Of a stretch of DNA of 64,000 nt, positions 7,957 through 19,284 are shown piece after piece. Position 1 is the stretch's first letter. The number at the start of each line of letters is the position of its first letter. The DNA comes from Carposina sasakii (taxonomy: Eukaryota > Arthropoda > Insecta > Lepidoptera > Carposinidae): positions 14,260,001 to 14,324,000 of the forward strand of contig CP053160.1 of the NCBI GenBank assembly GCA_014607495.2, written 5' to 3'. The notes beneath the pieces are model-generated. The model was not told the DNA's origin. It did not search any database and was given only the letters and a program-made list of their open reading frames with translations. Both the position numbers and the translations under genes were made by a program.

Positions 7957-10900
7957 TCTAAACATAGTACAGTGGAATGCACAAAGTATAAGCAATAATA
8001 AACACACATTGACCAATTTTCTTTATGATTACAACATACATATTGCTATAATATCCGAAACATGGTTAAAACCTAACAAAAATTTTTACATAAGGGGTTA
8101 CAAAGTAGAAAGAAATGACACTGGAAATAAACACAATGGAGTGGCAATATTAATACATAATAACATTCCATATTCCAAAATAGGTACAATTTTCGATGAC
8201 TCTTTACAAAATATCTGTGTCCGTATTGTTACTGGAAATAAGGAAATAAGCATTGTTAGTTTTTATAGTCCTCCTAAGTGTAACCCTACATTTAACAAAT
8301 ATAAGCTTGATAAATTAATAAAATCTATCCCAGGTCCTATGGTTTTTGCTGGCGATTTTAACGCGCATAATTCTTCTTGGGGGTGTCACTCCACATCACC
8401 TAGAGGTAAGGATGTCCTAGAGATATTTGATGATAATAATTTGGTTCTTCTTAATGATGGTCAATTAACTACAGTGGGGTCTTTGACATGGCGTCCTAAT
8501 GCTCTTGATTTAACATTTGTTAGCCCATCTTTAGCTTTGAATTGTAGTTGGTCTGTTCATGATGATCCCCTGGGAAGTTATCACCTTCCTGTAATAATTA
8601 ATGTTGTTTTTAATGTCAATAAGCATATACCATCTAACACCAATGGTATGGTACCTTTCCCAAATTTCCCCAATTATAAATTGGTGGATTGGAAAAGGTA
8701 TCAAACTAAAGTGCAAAATTTATTGTCCAACTTTCAAATAGAATCTTATTTGCCTCTAGAGGCATATTCTATATTCTGTGAAATACTAAATTCAGCTATA
8801 GACTCATCTCTACAGTATCAAAAAAATCAAACAAACTTCCCTAAAAGTAGGTCAAAGAAAAGAGTTCCTCTTCCATGGTGGAATATTAAGTGTTCTGAAG
8901 CTGTTAAAAATTCTAAAAAGGCTTACTTAAATTTTAAATATAATCCATCTGAAACATCCTACATAGAATTCAAAAGGCTACAAGCCAAAAAAAACTAACC
9001 TTGAAACAAGAAAGAGCATCTAGTTGGTTATCTTTGTGTAGTTGTTTCAATCGTTGCACTCCTCTCTCAGTTATCTGGAATTACATGCGAAAATTTAATA
9101 AATCTTTTGTGCCCTCAAAATGCAGTAATGATGGTTGGATATTTGATTTTCTTAAAAAATATACTCCTGACTATGTAACTAAGCAAAATGTGTGTTCTAA
9201 TATAATTGGTACAGATAACTGTTCAAACAACTATCTAACAAAAGACTTCACACTTCAAGAATTAAAATCTGCAGTTTCCTCTAGAAAAGATAGTGCTTTT
9301 GGTCTTGATGGAATCCCCTATTTAATGTTTAAAAAATTAAACAATAGTTGTTTACTATCCTTTCTTAATGTGATAAACTATCTTTGGACTAACAGTGTGA
9401 TACCTCCTAGTTGGAAAACTGACTGTCTGGTGCCTATACTAAAACCTGACAAAGCCAGATTAAATAAAGATTCTTATCGCCCCATTGCATTAACATCATG
9501 TGTTGGGAAAATATTTGAACAACTCTTGAAACAAAGATTAGAATTCTATGTGGAAAGTAATAGGTTATTACCATCAACCAGTTTGGTTTTAGAAGAGGTC
9601 GTTCTTCTAGGGAGAGTATAAGTCAATTGCACCTTGACATCCAGAATAGTATGGCCAACAACAGTTCATTATTTGCAGTCTTCTTTGATATAGCTGGAGC
9701 ATTTAACAGTGTCAATAGTGATGTTTTATCCACTGAACTTCTTTCTATAGGTCTTCCAAGTAAACTAGTCCAATGGATATATAATTTCCTGACTGAAAGG
9801 AAAGTTTTTGTTAAATATAATGGGTACCTGTATGGCCCTAGACTTGCTTCTGTTGGTGTATGCCAAGGAGGAATATTGTCTCCTTTAATTTTTATTTTAT
9901 ATATAAGACGTCTAAATTTAATATTGGGAACTGACTTAAAAAATTTGCAATTTGCAGATGATCTTGTCGTATATGCTAGCGGGACTAACATAATTAATCT
10001 AGTGTATATAATAAATAATGCTCTATCTACATTATATCAATATTTTTCTTACCTAAATCTTGATGTGAATCCTTTGAAATCAAAGTTGTTAGTTTTTAGG
10101 AAAAATAGTTCTTCAACACATACGAATATACCTAATGTAATATATAACAATGTTGTAATTCCTGCTTGTTCAGAAACTAAATTTCTAGGTGTAACATTTA
10201 CAAACAATTTGTCATGGAAAAATTATATTGATCGTATAACTGTCAGAGCTAACAAGGCATTCAACATTTTGAAATCTTTAGCTTCAACATATTGGGGAGC
10301 TGACCCAAAAATTCTGTTACTATTATACAAATTATTGATTCGTAGTCATTTTGAGTATGGTTTCTTATGTTTTGCTGGTGATAGGAAATATGTTGATATT
10401 TTAAACAAAATTCAGAATAAAAATTTGCGTCTAATAACAGGAGCTTTTAAGAGTACTCCAATAAACATTATGCGAGTGGAATGTAATCTTCCTCCAATAT
10501 ATATTCGTTTCGGGTATTTAAAACAAAGATTTATTCTCAAATTATTCTCTTCGAACAACCAGCTTCTTTCTAACTTGTTAAATATGCTTCATTTATCTTC
10601 AAACAAACAATGTTACATTCTTCATGATCTACCAAAATTTATTCAACTTCTCCAAGACTCTAATATTTACAAAACTGATTCTTCTTTATTACCATGTTAT
10701 GATGGCAATTTTGAAACAAAGTTTCCTGCAATTGATATTACAATAGACAGTGAATTATCATCAAAGGAAGATGTCCATTACAAATTCTCTCAGTGGCCTA
10801 ATTTTCGTTTTTTATACACAGATGGATCTAAGAATGAATCTAGTGTTTCCTTTGCATTCTATGACAGCACTATGAAAATAGGCAAGGGCTACAAATTAGA

Positions 10901-11699
10901 CAGTAATTGTAGTGTCTTCACTGCTGAAGCTACAGCCATTCTAGCAGGTTTAAAATATATTAAACAGAATAATGGGTGTGAAAAATGGTTAATAGTTAGT
11001 GATAGCATGAGTGTGCTTAAAACCTGGAAAGCCATAAATTACATGCTAACACTAACTACATAATTTATGAGATTAAAAAGTTATGGTATGATCTTTTTAT
11101 GAATAACATTGAGGTTAGATTTGTTTGGATCCCTTCACATATAGGTGTTCCGGGAAATGAAAGGGCAGATAGTCTAGCTAAAACAATCAATAATTTAAAT
11201 GCACATACTACCACTTATAGTATACTGTTGCCTTACTCAGATATAATACATGAATTGAAACAAAACATGTGTCAAAAATGGATTATCCATCAAACCATGT
11301 AATACAAGTAGAGAATAAGGTTTGTGGTATGCTCCCTTTAACGTACCTGTCAACAGTCTACCCTGGTTCAGTAAAAGTAACAATTATTTTAACAGGAAAT
11401 TTTATTCAACTATCTTACGTCTCCGTTTTGGTCATTGTCGGCTGAATTTTCACTTGTTTCGTTTTAATATTGTTGATAGTAGTATCTGTTCTCATTGTAA
11501 ATATCATGAAGAAACAATTCCTCACATTGTTTTCGAGTGTTCATCCTTTGGCATTCAGCGCCTTGTGCTCTTGGATGAATTAATAAAAATCTATGGTAGT
11601 TCTGATTTGGTCCCGCGTTGCATTACCAATCTTCTTGTAAATAGTTGTACATATCTACCTTTGTACAAATTTATTGCTAGCACAGTAGGAGAGATATAA
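7949..11699 (+). pseudogene. Retrotransposon ORF2: endonuclease, reverse transcriptase, RNase H; frameshifted
   Basis: An APE-type endonuclease starts at the first ATG (NIVQWNAQS, ISETWLKP, FAGDFNAHNSSWG, SYHLPVI). The RT follows with DSYRPIALTSCVGKIFEQLL, FFDIAGAFNSVNSDVL, GVCQGGILSPLIFILY and the catalytic box LQFADDLVVY (FADD rather than YADD). RNase H shows FLYTDGSKNE, FTAEATAILAGL, VSDSMSVL and VWIPSHIGVPGNERADSLA. A terminal zinc finger, CSHCKYHEETIPHIVFEC, comes near the end. The frame is broken near 8990 (in a run of A), near 9570, near 11045 and at about 11300, but hardly any other stop codon is seen. The breaks are small indels, as from recent decay or assembly errors in homopolymers. 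The parts are otherwise full length for the family. Confidence 0.9.
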
Positions 11700-12170
11700 T
11701 TCGTATAATATTATGTATATAGATAGTTTTGTAATTTGTATGTACAGTTCGTACAGTTTGTTTTTTGTTTTGCTTTTGACATTTGATTTGACAAAGATTG
11801 ACAGATTGACATTATCTGAATATTATTTTTTCTTGCTGATGTGGGAATGCTTTATGAAAATTGATAAAGCAATATATGAATTTAGAAAGTTATAATATTA
11901 TAAAATAAAGAGAGTGACAAATAAATGAGAATAATTTATTGTTACACCTACACCAAGAACGGTTTACACTCATGAACTTTCCAACGGATTGACTTTAATA
12001 AGAAAATTTGACGAATAAGTACCTATATAACTAAAGAATAATGTCATTGCAATTACTGATGAAATATACATTTACTGGATTGACTAAAGAATTTGAAACT
12101 GAAGAATATTCTTGAAAATCACCGGATTGACTGAAGACGAGGCAGCATGGTCCAAGACTTTAGCCTGTTT

Positions 12171-12189
12171 CAACTTGTATCACAAGTTG
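12171..12189 (+). other. Perfect stem-loop just before the retrotransposon poly(A) tail
   Basis: CAACTTGT, loop ATC, then ACAAGTTG forms an 8-bp perfect stem about 12 bases before the A-run. The 3' UTR upstream also repeats GGATTGACT three times (near 11976, 12077 and 12124). A 3' hairpin of this kind may be recognised by the element's own RT; that role is inference. Confidence 0.6.
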
Positions 12190-12226
12190 AACGAAACATA
12201 TAAAAAAAAAAAATCTGTCAAATTCA

Positions 12227-13140
12227 AAGATGTCCTACAAACAAACTAGACTGTGAAAAATTAACCACAGATTTTGTATAAAGAACATGCGACGACTGGT
12301 CGCGTAGTCGTCTTTTGACGTTTTGCGCTTGGTTATATGTTAGGTATGATGTACCTATAAGTAACTCTGGTTTCCGAGCACTCTGTGCTATTCCCACCTT
12401 CAGATTGTGTAAATAAAGCGGTAAATAATTGTACCCAAATATATTGATTTTGTTACAGGACTTTAAAAACCTAGTCGGAACGTGATCTGATTAGTAAATG
12501 GTAAGGCCCCAGGTGTTGGTGGAAAATAACCAGATTAGAAATAATTTGTAAATGGCACGGTAGCACTACTCTTTTGATACATCAGGCTCTATATAGAAAT
12601 GTTTTATAGTAAATTACATACGTAAGCATAACATAACCTTTGCACTTTTATTTTCCGCATTTATAAACAGAACGTATCACAGATTAGAGCGTTTCTTTCT
12701 TAAAACTGGCAAAAATGACTCGTTTCGCTTGTCCGACTTTTGTGATTTATCTAAATTAGAGCACTAAAACTAACAGGATAATATGTATTACTTATATGCA
12801 CAAACTAAGTAGAGATGCTAACGCATGCTTACATGTTTTGACAGTGACCAATTCAAGATCCGATCAGGATTCAGTTATCCGGTCGCAAGTTACAAAATGA
12901 TGACCGAGTCGATTATATGCACAGTCTATTGTAGGCATAATGTCATTGGTGGATGGACATCTTGGTCTTCGCTCGCTTGTTTGACATTTGGATTTTCGAG
13001 ATTGGGTTGGGAAGGGGAGTTCAACTTAATAATATTTTTGGAGTGATTCATTGTGTTGAAATGATCTTTAAGTCCATATCTAATAAAAAATAAATATGTC
13101 AGTAATATATTAACTATCAATTTGCAATAGCGATGTGTCT
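12227..13140. other. Intergenic stretch, presumed 5' region of the LAP gene
   Basis: No convincing exon or repeat family is seen. It contains GACGACTGGTCGCGTAGTCG (a partial palindrome) near 12290 and short open frames that do not resemble proteins. The promoter or 5' UTR of the gene starting at 13182 probably lies here, but no TATA box stands out. Confidence 0.4.
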
Positions 13141-13181
13141 GTTTGTTTTGTGAAGTGGTTTTTGTGGAAGCAATATTGAAA

Positions 13182-15857
13182 ATGCCTTTTAACTTTTTGT
13201 GTTGTGTGAGGCCAGGGGTGGAAGATGTGGTAGAGTTAGATTATGCTCATCAGTCGCTGACGGATGTGCCTACCGATGTATTTGTGTATGAAAGAACTCT
13301 CGAAAAGTTACTCTGCCAGAGCAACCGTATCAGTGAACTTCCGCGGCAGCTCTTCATGTGTCATGGGTTGAAATACCTTGACCTAAGCGACAATGAGATG
13401 CTAGCAATACCAGCAGCTATCAGTTCATTGGTAAACCTGCATCATCTAAATATAGGAAGGAATACACTGTCAACAATACCAGAAACAATGAAGGCATTAA
13501 AATACCTGATGTTCCTAGATCTTAGTGTAAATCCATTGGAGAAGCTCCCTGAAGCCATAACCAACTTGATAGCATTGCAAGAATTATACCTCAATGATAC
13601 CTACTTAGAATATTTACCAGGAAATTTTGGAAGGCTGGCAAACTTGCGTATCCTGGAATTAAGAGATAATTATCTTATGATTTTGCCAAAGTCACTGTCT
13701 CGCTCAACTGAGCTACTGAGATTAGACATTGGACAAAATGATTTCCAACAATTTCCTGATGTTATTGGAAGGTTTTTGAAGTTGAGAGAGTTGTGGATTG
13801 ACAGTAACAATTTCACTAATATACCAGCTATTATAAAACCATTAGAAAACTTAGTTCACTTGGAAGCTAGTAATAACATGATTGAGGAATTAGCACCTGA
13901 AATTGGCTACTGTACTCAGTTGGTGGACATAAGTTTGTCTATGAACAGTTTAACACAACTTCCTGATACTATAGGGCATTTAAATAAATTAACTACTTTA
14001 AAATTAGACAATAATAGATTATATTCATTACCGGAAAGCATAGGACATCTGACAAATCTTGAAGAGTTGATGCTCATGTGTAATTATTTAGATAAAGTGC
14101 CATCAACTATTGGTCTTCTGAGAAAGTTGCAGTACCTGAATATTGATGATAACATGCTAAGAAATATCCCTCCAGAAATTGGTAGCTGCACTAAACTATC
14201 TGTTTTATCTCTACGAGGTAACAAACTACTTAAAATACCTCCAGAAATTGGCCATTTGACCTCCTTAAAAGTTTTAAATTTGGTGAGAAATTCACTAAGT
14301 TGTCTTCCTCAGTCACTTTTGAATTGTGATAATTTGGTAGCCCTTTGGCTTTCCGAAAATCAAAGCAAGCCTCTAGTGCCTATGCATTCTGAAGTAGATC
14401 CTCATACATATGAGCAAGTCCTAACTTGTTTCCTCTTTCCCCAAGTGCCTTTTACCCCTATGGAGATTAAATCTGAAAAAGAAAAACCTGATACTGTAGA
14501 ACCCCACTCTACTACCCGCCATATTAGTTTTGTAGATATGAAAGCTACATCTAAGGTACCTGAAAAGCCAGGCCAGTTGAGAAGAGCTCCCACACCATAT
14601 CCAAAAGAATTAAGAGCATTAGCTAAGCATGCAAGAAATATTCACAAGGATGGCACACAAGATGTGACATCACCCATGCAAAATGCTGTCCACATCAAGG
14701 CTGCAAAAATAACTCCAACACTACAACAGAGGTTTGCTTCAGATAACAAATCAGAAGTAGATGATATAAATAAAGATACTGTAAATGGAACTACTCAAGA
14801 TGCAATGAAACTGTCAGTTTATGATAATGTTCCAGAAAATGATTATGATAGACCCTTGGATCTGAACTATGAACAAGATAAAAGCTATAAAAGTGTTGAT
14901 CATTCACTATATCCAGAAAGTAATGGGGATCTAAATGAGAAAGTTATAAAAACTGAAGCACCTGAGCATTATAATTTGCCAGACACACACTATAATAAGG
15001 AAGTTATCAGACCCAACACACTTCCACAAAATGTATATGGAGCTCACATAGACTTTAAGAATTACCCACATGAAAATTATCCAAATAGATTGGATCAAAC
15101 ATGTGATACAATGCAGAGGTTAAGTTTCAGTTCACAAGACAGACACTCAAACAATGAGACTATGATGGTGCCACATTATGGAGACAAATGCTATCCTAGG
15201 CCACATATTGAAAATCAAAATTTTGACTCTGTTTATGCCAGAAAAGATCAAATAGTTTACCACAGATCATCAGAAGGAAATTATGAAACTTGTCCCAAAG
15301 ATAATATATATGGACAAAGAAATTATGATATTTATAACTATCATCCTCATAGCAATCGTGAATTACAAGCACCTAGAGTGCCCACTGTGAGCCAGGTTGT
15401 TAGTTCGATCACTATGCCAAACTTAAGCAACTATAACAATATGTATCCCAGATCTGGCATTGACCACCCATACTCAGGAGGAGTCTTGCAGTCTACTACA
15501 CCTAATGCTAATATTTATGGGATATCTACATCAAGTCCCACATATATACCATCACAATCCCCAGAAATGTACTCACCAACTGGTCATACAGGCACAACTA
15601 ATCCTTATAGGATGGCAAACACACCTCTTGTTTCTGATGATGGTAGTGTATGCCATGTTCATTCGCCCACTAGTCAAAATATGTATGACATCTATGATGC
15701 CATTCCTGCTGCCTCCAATTTGCCAAGTGTAATAAGCCATAGAAATAGTCCCAGTGGAATGTCAGAACCTTTATACAGCCGTGGTCAGCCACCTCCGTAC
15801 CACATCGCTGCACCCTACACTAAGCATGCTCAATATTTCAATGGGACTGGTGGATAG
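13182..15857 (+). CDS. Lap1: LAP-family leucine-rich-repeat scaffold protein (Lap1/Erbin/Densin-like)
   Basis: This is an intronless frame. I start at MPFNFLCC (13182) because LAP proteins begin with a short cysteine-containing leader before the LDYxxxSL cap, and this ATG has a good AAA context; an in-frame ATG at 13143 adds 13 unlikely residues. The product is about 891 residues. Residues about 25-405 hold roughly 16 leucine-rich repeats of 23 residues (LPxxIGxLxxLxxLxLxxN), followed by the family's LWLSENQSKPLVP cap and a LAP-specific segment ending LTCFLFPQVPF. The remainder is a low-complexity tail rich in Asn, Tyr, Pro and Ser. Relatives act at basolateral membranes and junctions in cell polarity and receptor scaffolding. 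Erbin and Densin end in a PDZ domain; none is visible here, as in the PDZ-less relative LANO. The single exon suggests loss of introns or retroposition. Confidence 0.9.
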   Translation: MPFNFLCCVRPGVEDVVELDYAHQSLTDVPTDVFVYERTLEKLLCQSNRISELPRQLFMCHGLKYLDLSDNEMLAIPAAISSLVNLHHLNIGRNTLSTIPETMKALKYLMFLDLSVNPLEKLPEAITNLIALQELYLNDTYLEYLPGNFGRLANLRILELRDNYLMILPKSLSRSTELLRLDIGQNDFQQFPDVIGRFLKLRELWIDSNNFTNIPAIIKPLENLVHLEASNNMIEELAPEIGYCTQLVDISLSMNSLTQLPDTIGHLNKLTTLKLDNNRLYSLPESIGHLTNLEELMLMCNYLDKVPSTIGLLRKLQYLNIDDNMLRNIPPEIGSCTKLSVLSLRGNKLLKIPPEIGHLTSLKVLNLVRNSLSCLPQSLLNCDNLVALWLSENQSKPLVPMHSEVDPHTYEQVLTCFLFPQVPFTPMEIKSEKEKPDTVEPHSTTRHISFVDMKATSKVPEKPGQLRRAPTPYPKELRALAKHARNIHKDGTQDVTSPMQNAVHIKAAKITPTLQQRFASDNKSEVDDINKDTVNGTTQDAMKLSVYDNVPENDYDRPLDLNYEQDKSYKSVDHSLYPESNGDLNEKVIKTEAPEHYNLPDTHYNKEVIRPNTLPQNVYGAHIDFKNYPHENYPNRLDQTCDTMQRLSFSSQDRHSNNETMMVPHYGDKCYPRPHIENQNFDSVYARKDQIVYHRSSEGNYETCPKDNIYGQRNYDIYNYHPHSNRELQAPRVPTVSQVVSSITMPNLSNYNNMYPRSGIDHPYSGGVLQSTTPNANIYGISTSSPTYIPSQSPEMYSPTGHTGTTNPYRMANTPLVSDDGSVCHVHSPTSQNMYDIYDAIPAASNLPSVISHRNSPSGMSEPLYSRGQPPPYHIAAPYTKHAQYFNGTGG

Positions 15858-16096
15858 TATCAAAGAAAGCGGCGGAAAAGTGATAGTTTTCATGAAAAAA
15901 TGCAATTTTATGAACATTTTTACTAAATTTTATCTGCCACTTGATGTTTATGGATGTGCAATTTAATTGTGATAATTAATTTTCATGGAAGGTAATTATA
16001 AGGTGCTAAGTGATGGATCTAATTGGAATGTTAAAGAAATGACATTTTATAAAGTTGATGTGTCCAGGCATTTAATGTATGTCTGATGTTCTAGGC

Positions 16097-16102
16097 AATA
16101 AA
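16097..16102 (+). terminator. Polyadenylation signal for the LAP gene
   Basis: AATAAA lies 240 bases after the stop codon, followed by T-rich sequence. It is the first canonical signal downstream of the gene. Confidence 0.5.
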
Positions 16103-16539
16103 TTTTAAAAATTGTAGGTACTGGTTAAGTACGACATGTAACAACTATGTTGTAAATGTTAATATTAATTAACACTAAATGTGTACCTTTGTATATTGTT
16201 GCTATTGTATGTAAATATACATATTGCTTTTTAGGGGGAATATTTTATAACATTTTATAAGGCCTGTTTGATGACAGATAAAGTCAAGAATTTTAAAAGA
16301 TTTATATTGACGTTCTTTATTATTCATCTAAAAATGCGCAAGAGTTGAATGTTACATACACCTTTAATATTATTATATCAGTTAACATTATAACTTTCTA
16401 TTCTATGAAATTACCAATTCATATAGGTATACCTATCTGATAATATCATAGATAAACAAAACAAACTATGATTACATTGATATGACTGCCCCTGTAGGTA
16501 TTTGATGTAGGTGTATGTATGGGTCGCAAGCGAAGGGCA

Positions 16540-16786
16540 AATAAATATATAAATATTCACACACTTCACAACATATTGACCTAGTCCCACACTAAGATCC
16601 CTAAGGTCTTGTGTCGTGGGTACTAAGCAACGGTATATAAATACATAGATAAGTATATAAACATCCATGACTCGGAAACAAACATCGATATTCATCACAT
16701 CAATGTTTGCATCTACCGGGATTCGAACCCAGGCCCTATAGCGTCGCAGGCAGGGTCACTACCTGCTAGACCAATCGGCCGTCTAT
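16540..16786 (-). mobile_element. tRNA-derived SINE, copy 1
   Basis: On the minus strand the head reads like a tRNA: an A-box-like stretch (GATTGGTCTAGCAGGTAGTG) and a B box (GGGTTCGAATCCC). The body includes CACACTAAGATCCCTAAGGT in plus orientation, and the tail is AT-rich (TAAATATTTATATA type). Two more copies lie at 59.1 and 61.7 kb, in the same orientation. Confidence 0.85.
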
Positions 16787-16799
16787 GTTAAATAAATAA

Positions 16800-18110
16800 A
16801 TCTATGTTACGCATTCCGCGTACTAGAGTATGTATTACATCACAAAATGCGAAGAGATACATCTTTTTAGTTGCTTGTTAGGTCCCCCCGGGATTTTCTA
16901 TGCTTGATTGCATTTTCTGGTCGCCTCTGTTGATCCTGGCTTACAGGAGTTGCAGAGGCGGGAATGAGTGGTGGGCTAATCCCGGTTAAATATGCCAAGA
17001 GAAGTAATGTTATTTCGTTAAATAAAATGGGTCTTTTGCATATAGTTATACGATATACCTACAGTTTGTGTGTCACAAGGAATCGTCATGTTCACAAGAT
17101 TTGTCTCTGTGCCAATGTCTCCCTTATTGATTTATAAACAGAGTCCTCATCAAGGTTGGCATCCACCTAAAGTAATGCCGAAATTTCTTTTAACAGTTAA
17201 CGCAATACATTCAATTTATTTGTTATGGCGAAATAGTTGAAAGTGATAGGCAAGACTTTAGAATAATTTAAAGTCAAGCTAGCCATATTCTATTACCGAC
17301 TACACTACGCTAATGCTACTCTACTTGCGATTGTTAAACAACCTCATAATTAATCTTTAATATAACACCGTGATATCGTTGGAGTAGGTAAAGTATATTT
17401 TAAAATTACGAAAAATCGACTGCACGAATACGAAAGACTACACAAAATTTTGTAGTATTGCGTAGGCAGGTATATTAGGTAATTCTGCAATAGATTGAAA
17501 CTGCAGTCAACTGCACCATCTTTTGTGTGACAAAGATAAAACTCTCCTTGATTAAATGTGGTTATGGTTAAATAATGTATACTTCCAAAAAAAGAGGTCA
17601 TGACATTTTACAAATATTCGTGGTACTTTATGCAGGGTTAAGTAAGCTATAATAGCTTAATTTTTATTATCGTTTTATTAAATTAATACATAACCAGATA
17701 ATATCAAAAAATCTACAGGGATACGTGTGTTGCGTATAGCGCACAGAATACGGAAATATCGTTGCATAGTCTATTTACCCGACTGCCAAGGGAAGGTATT
17801 GATTTACCTATTTTGTGAGTACCTGTGTGGTGTCGTAGATAAACTATTCTAGTCATTTCGTTAAGCAATTTACAAATAATACATTTACTAAATAGGTATT
17901 GTCTAGGCGGAAAACAGTTTGATGTACTTACGTACGAGTTTACCTATATGCCAAGATACTTACAGACTGGAAAATAAAATTCGCGCAACTATTTTAAATT
18001 AATAACTAGCCAAATTAAATGATAAGTTTTAATAACCCTCCTTCTTGTTTCGCTTAAGTCGGGTAAAAAGAGCACATTTAAAATCAATCAACAAACAATC
18101 TAGAATTTGA
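16800..18110. other. Intergenic stretch without recognised features
   Basis: AT-rich unique-looking sequence. A 90-codon minus-strand frame near 17350-17600 has no protein-like features. A slightly GC-rich patch at 16880-16985 has no open frame of note. Confidence 0.4.
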
Positions 18111-18146
18111 TAGGTTTTGAGGAGATACCAAATCCCTGGGTTTTAA
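18111..18146 (+). mobile_element. Micro-insertion, copy C of the ATACCAAATCCCTG family
   Basis: GGTTTTGA (18113-18120) and GGTTTTAA (18139-18146) flank the exact 18-mer GGAGATACCAAATCCCTG (18121-18138). The flanks match at 7 of 8 positions, with the first six identical. Confidence 0.55.
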
Positions 18147-18207
18147 CTTACTACGTAAGTATGTATTTTTATTATATTTGACATATGTACCTAGGTAGAC
18201 ATATTTA

Positions 18208-18359
18208 GGGCTGAAGTTATTTTACTGTATAGTTGAGTTATAAGGCTGATTTTGATGATTTGGCTGTTGATGCTGTTTTTCTCTAAAACTTGATCATAAT
18301 AGAGACAGCATCAACTTTATTCCTCTGATTAGCTATCTGACGTTTGGAAAAATCGGCCC
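18208..18359. mobile_element. Tourist-like MITE with TTA duplication, copy 1
   Basis: The element begins GGGCTGA and ends GGAAAAATCGGCCC, with TTA on each side (18205-18207, 18360-18362). Inside, GATGCTGTTTTTCTC and GAGACAGCATCAAC are inverted. The TTA duplication is typical of PIF/Harbinger non-autonomous elements. A second copy lies at 33.29-33.41 kb. Confidence 0.75.
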
Positions 18360-18369
18360 TTAATGTTCA

Positions 18370-19280
18370 CCCAGACAGAGCTTGATAATATTTGAATTTA
18401 ATAAATTATGACAGCTAAGAAAAATGCATTATCATCATCATCAATTCTATTTCTTCTATTCAACTTGCAGAGATTAACTTTATCCTCGAATGAACTTTAA
18501 CCTACTTAGATGGTAGCACCTATAATAAATTTCAATAAATTCAGGTAGTATTTATTTATTTATTAGTCTAAAACCCTTATTTGATAAATAAAATTGTGAA
18601 AATCTTTGGTACGTGTCCTCTTGTACTTAAACTTACATAGTAGGTGCTATAAATTTAAGTGCGCAGATTCTAAAATATATTTTAGGTATACCTGACTTAT
18701 CTTTATTATTTGGGCCGTGTGTGTAACCTAATCTTACATTTATTTTTAAACAAATCAATGTCATTTGAGTAAAAAGACACGGTAGATGTGTAGGTATGTA
18801 ATGGATTTTGTATCGCACAATACGTTCGTACCATTATGGTATAAATCTATAACTATAAACGTTTCGTTATACACATAAATGCAAAAAATGAGTATTGCCC
18901 ACAAAATGTATATTGATATAGGTATAAATATTTATATTAATAAAATAAAATATGGTAAATGAAAATTAAGATAATAGTTATGATGTGGCATTAAGAAATC
19001 CAATAATTTTATCTTATGGCGACAAAGTAACTAACTAATGAAACTGTAAGCAAAAAAGTTTTCGAATATACATAACATAGGTACATATTTCCATTACTTA
19101 GTTTTTAACTCTGGTAGGTTTAATGGCATTTGGAATTATAATCTTTCGATACTCTTTCGCTATTATTTTTCTTGTAAGTTTGTTACATACATAACTTTAT
19201 GTAACTTCGTGCTCTTATTACACAAGATGCATGAAAGTATCTATAAAAGCTCAAAAACCTTAATTATTACTTTTCGTGTA
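18370..19280. other. Intergenic stretch without recognised features
   Basis: Very AT-rich sequence. I see no exon, repeat family or RNA gene that I can support. Confidence 0.4.
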
Positions 19281-19284
19281 ATTG

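Larger units (their letters stand above)
6723..12212 (+). mobile_element. Full-length non-LTR retrotransposon with poly(A) tail and 14-bp target duplication
   Basis: ATCTGTCAAATTCA occurs at 6709-6722 and again at 12213-12226, directly after an A-run (12202-12213, whose last A is shared with the duplication). This marks a complete insertion of about 5.49 kb. Order: 5' UTR of about 150 bp, ORF1 (gag-like), ORF2 (endonuclease, RT, RNase H, C-terminal zinc finger), about 500 bp of 3' UTR, and an A-tail. The presence of RNase H and two overlapping ORFs suggests the I/Nimb or LOA side of the APE-type non-LTR elements; the clade is my judgement. ORF1 is intact while ORF2 has several indels, so this copy cannot move on its own. 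Confidence 0.9.
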
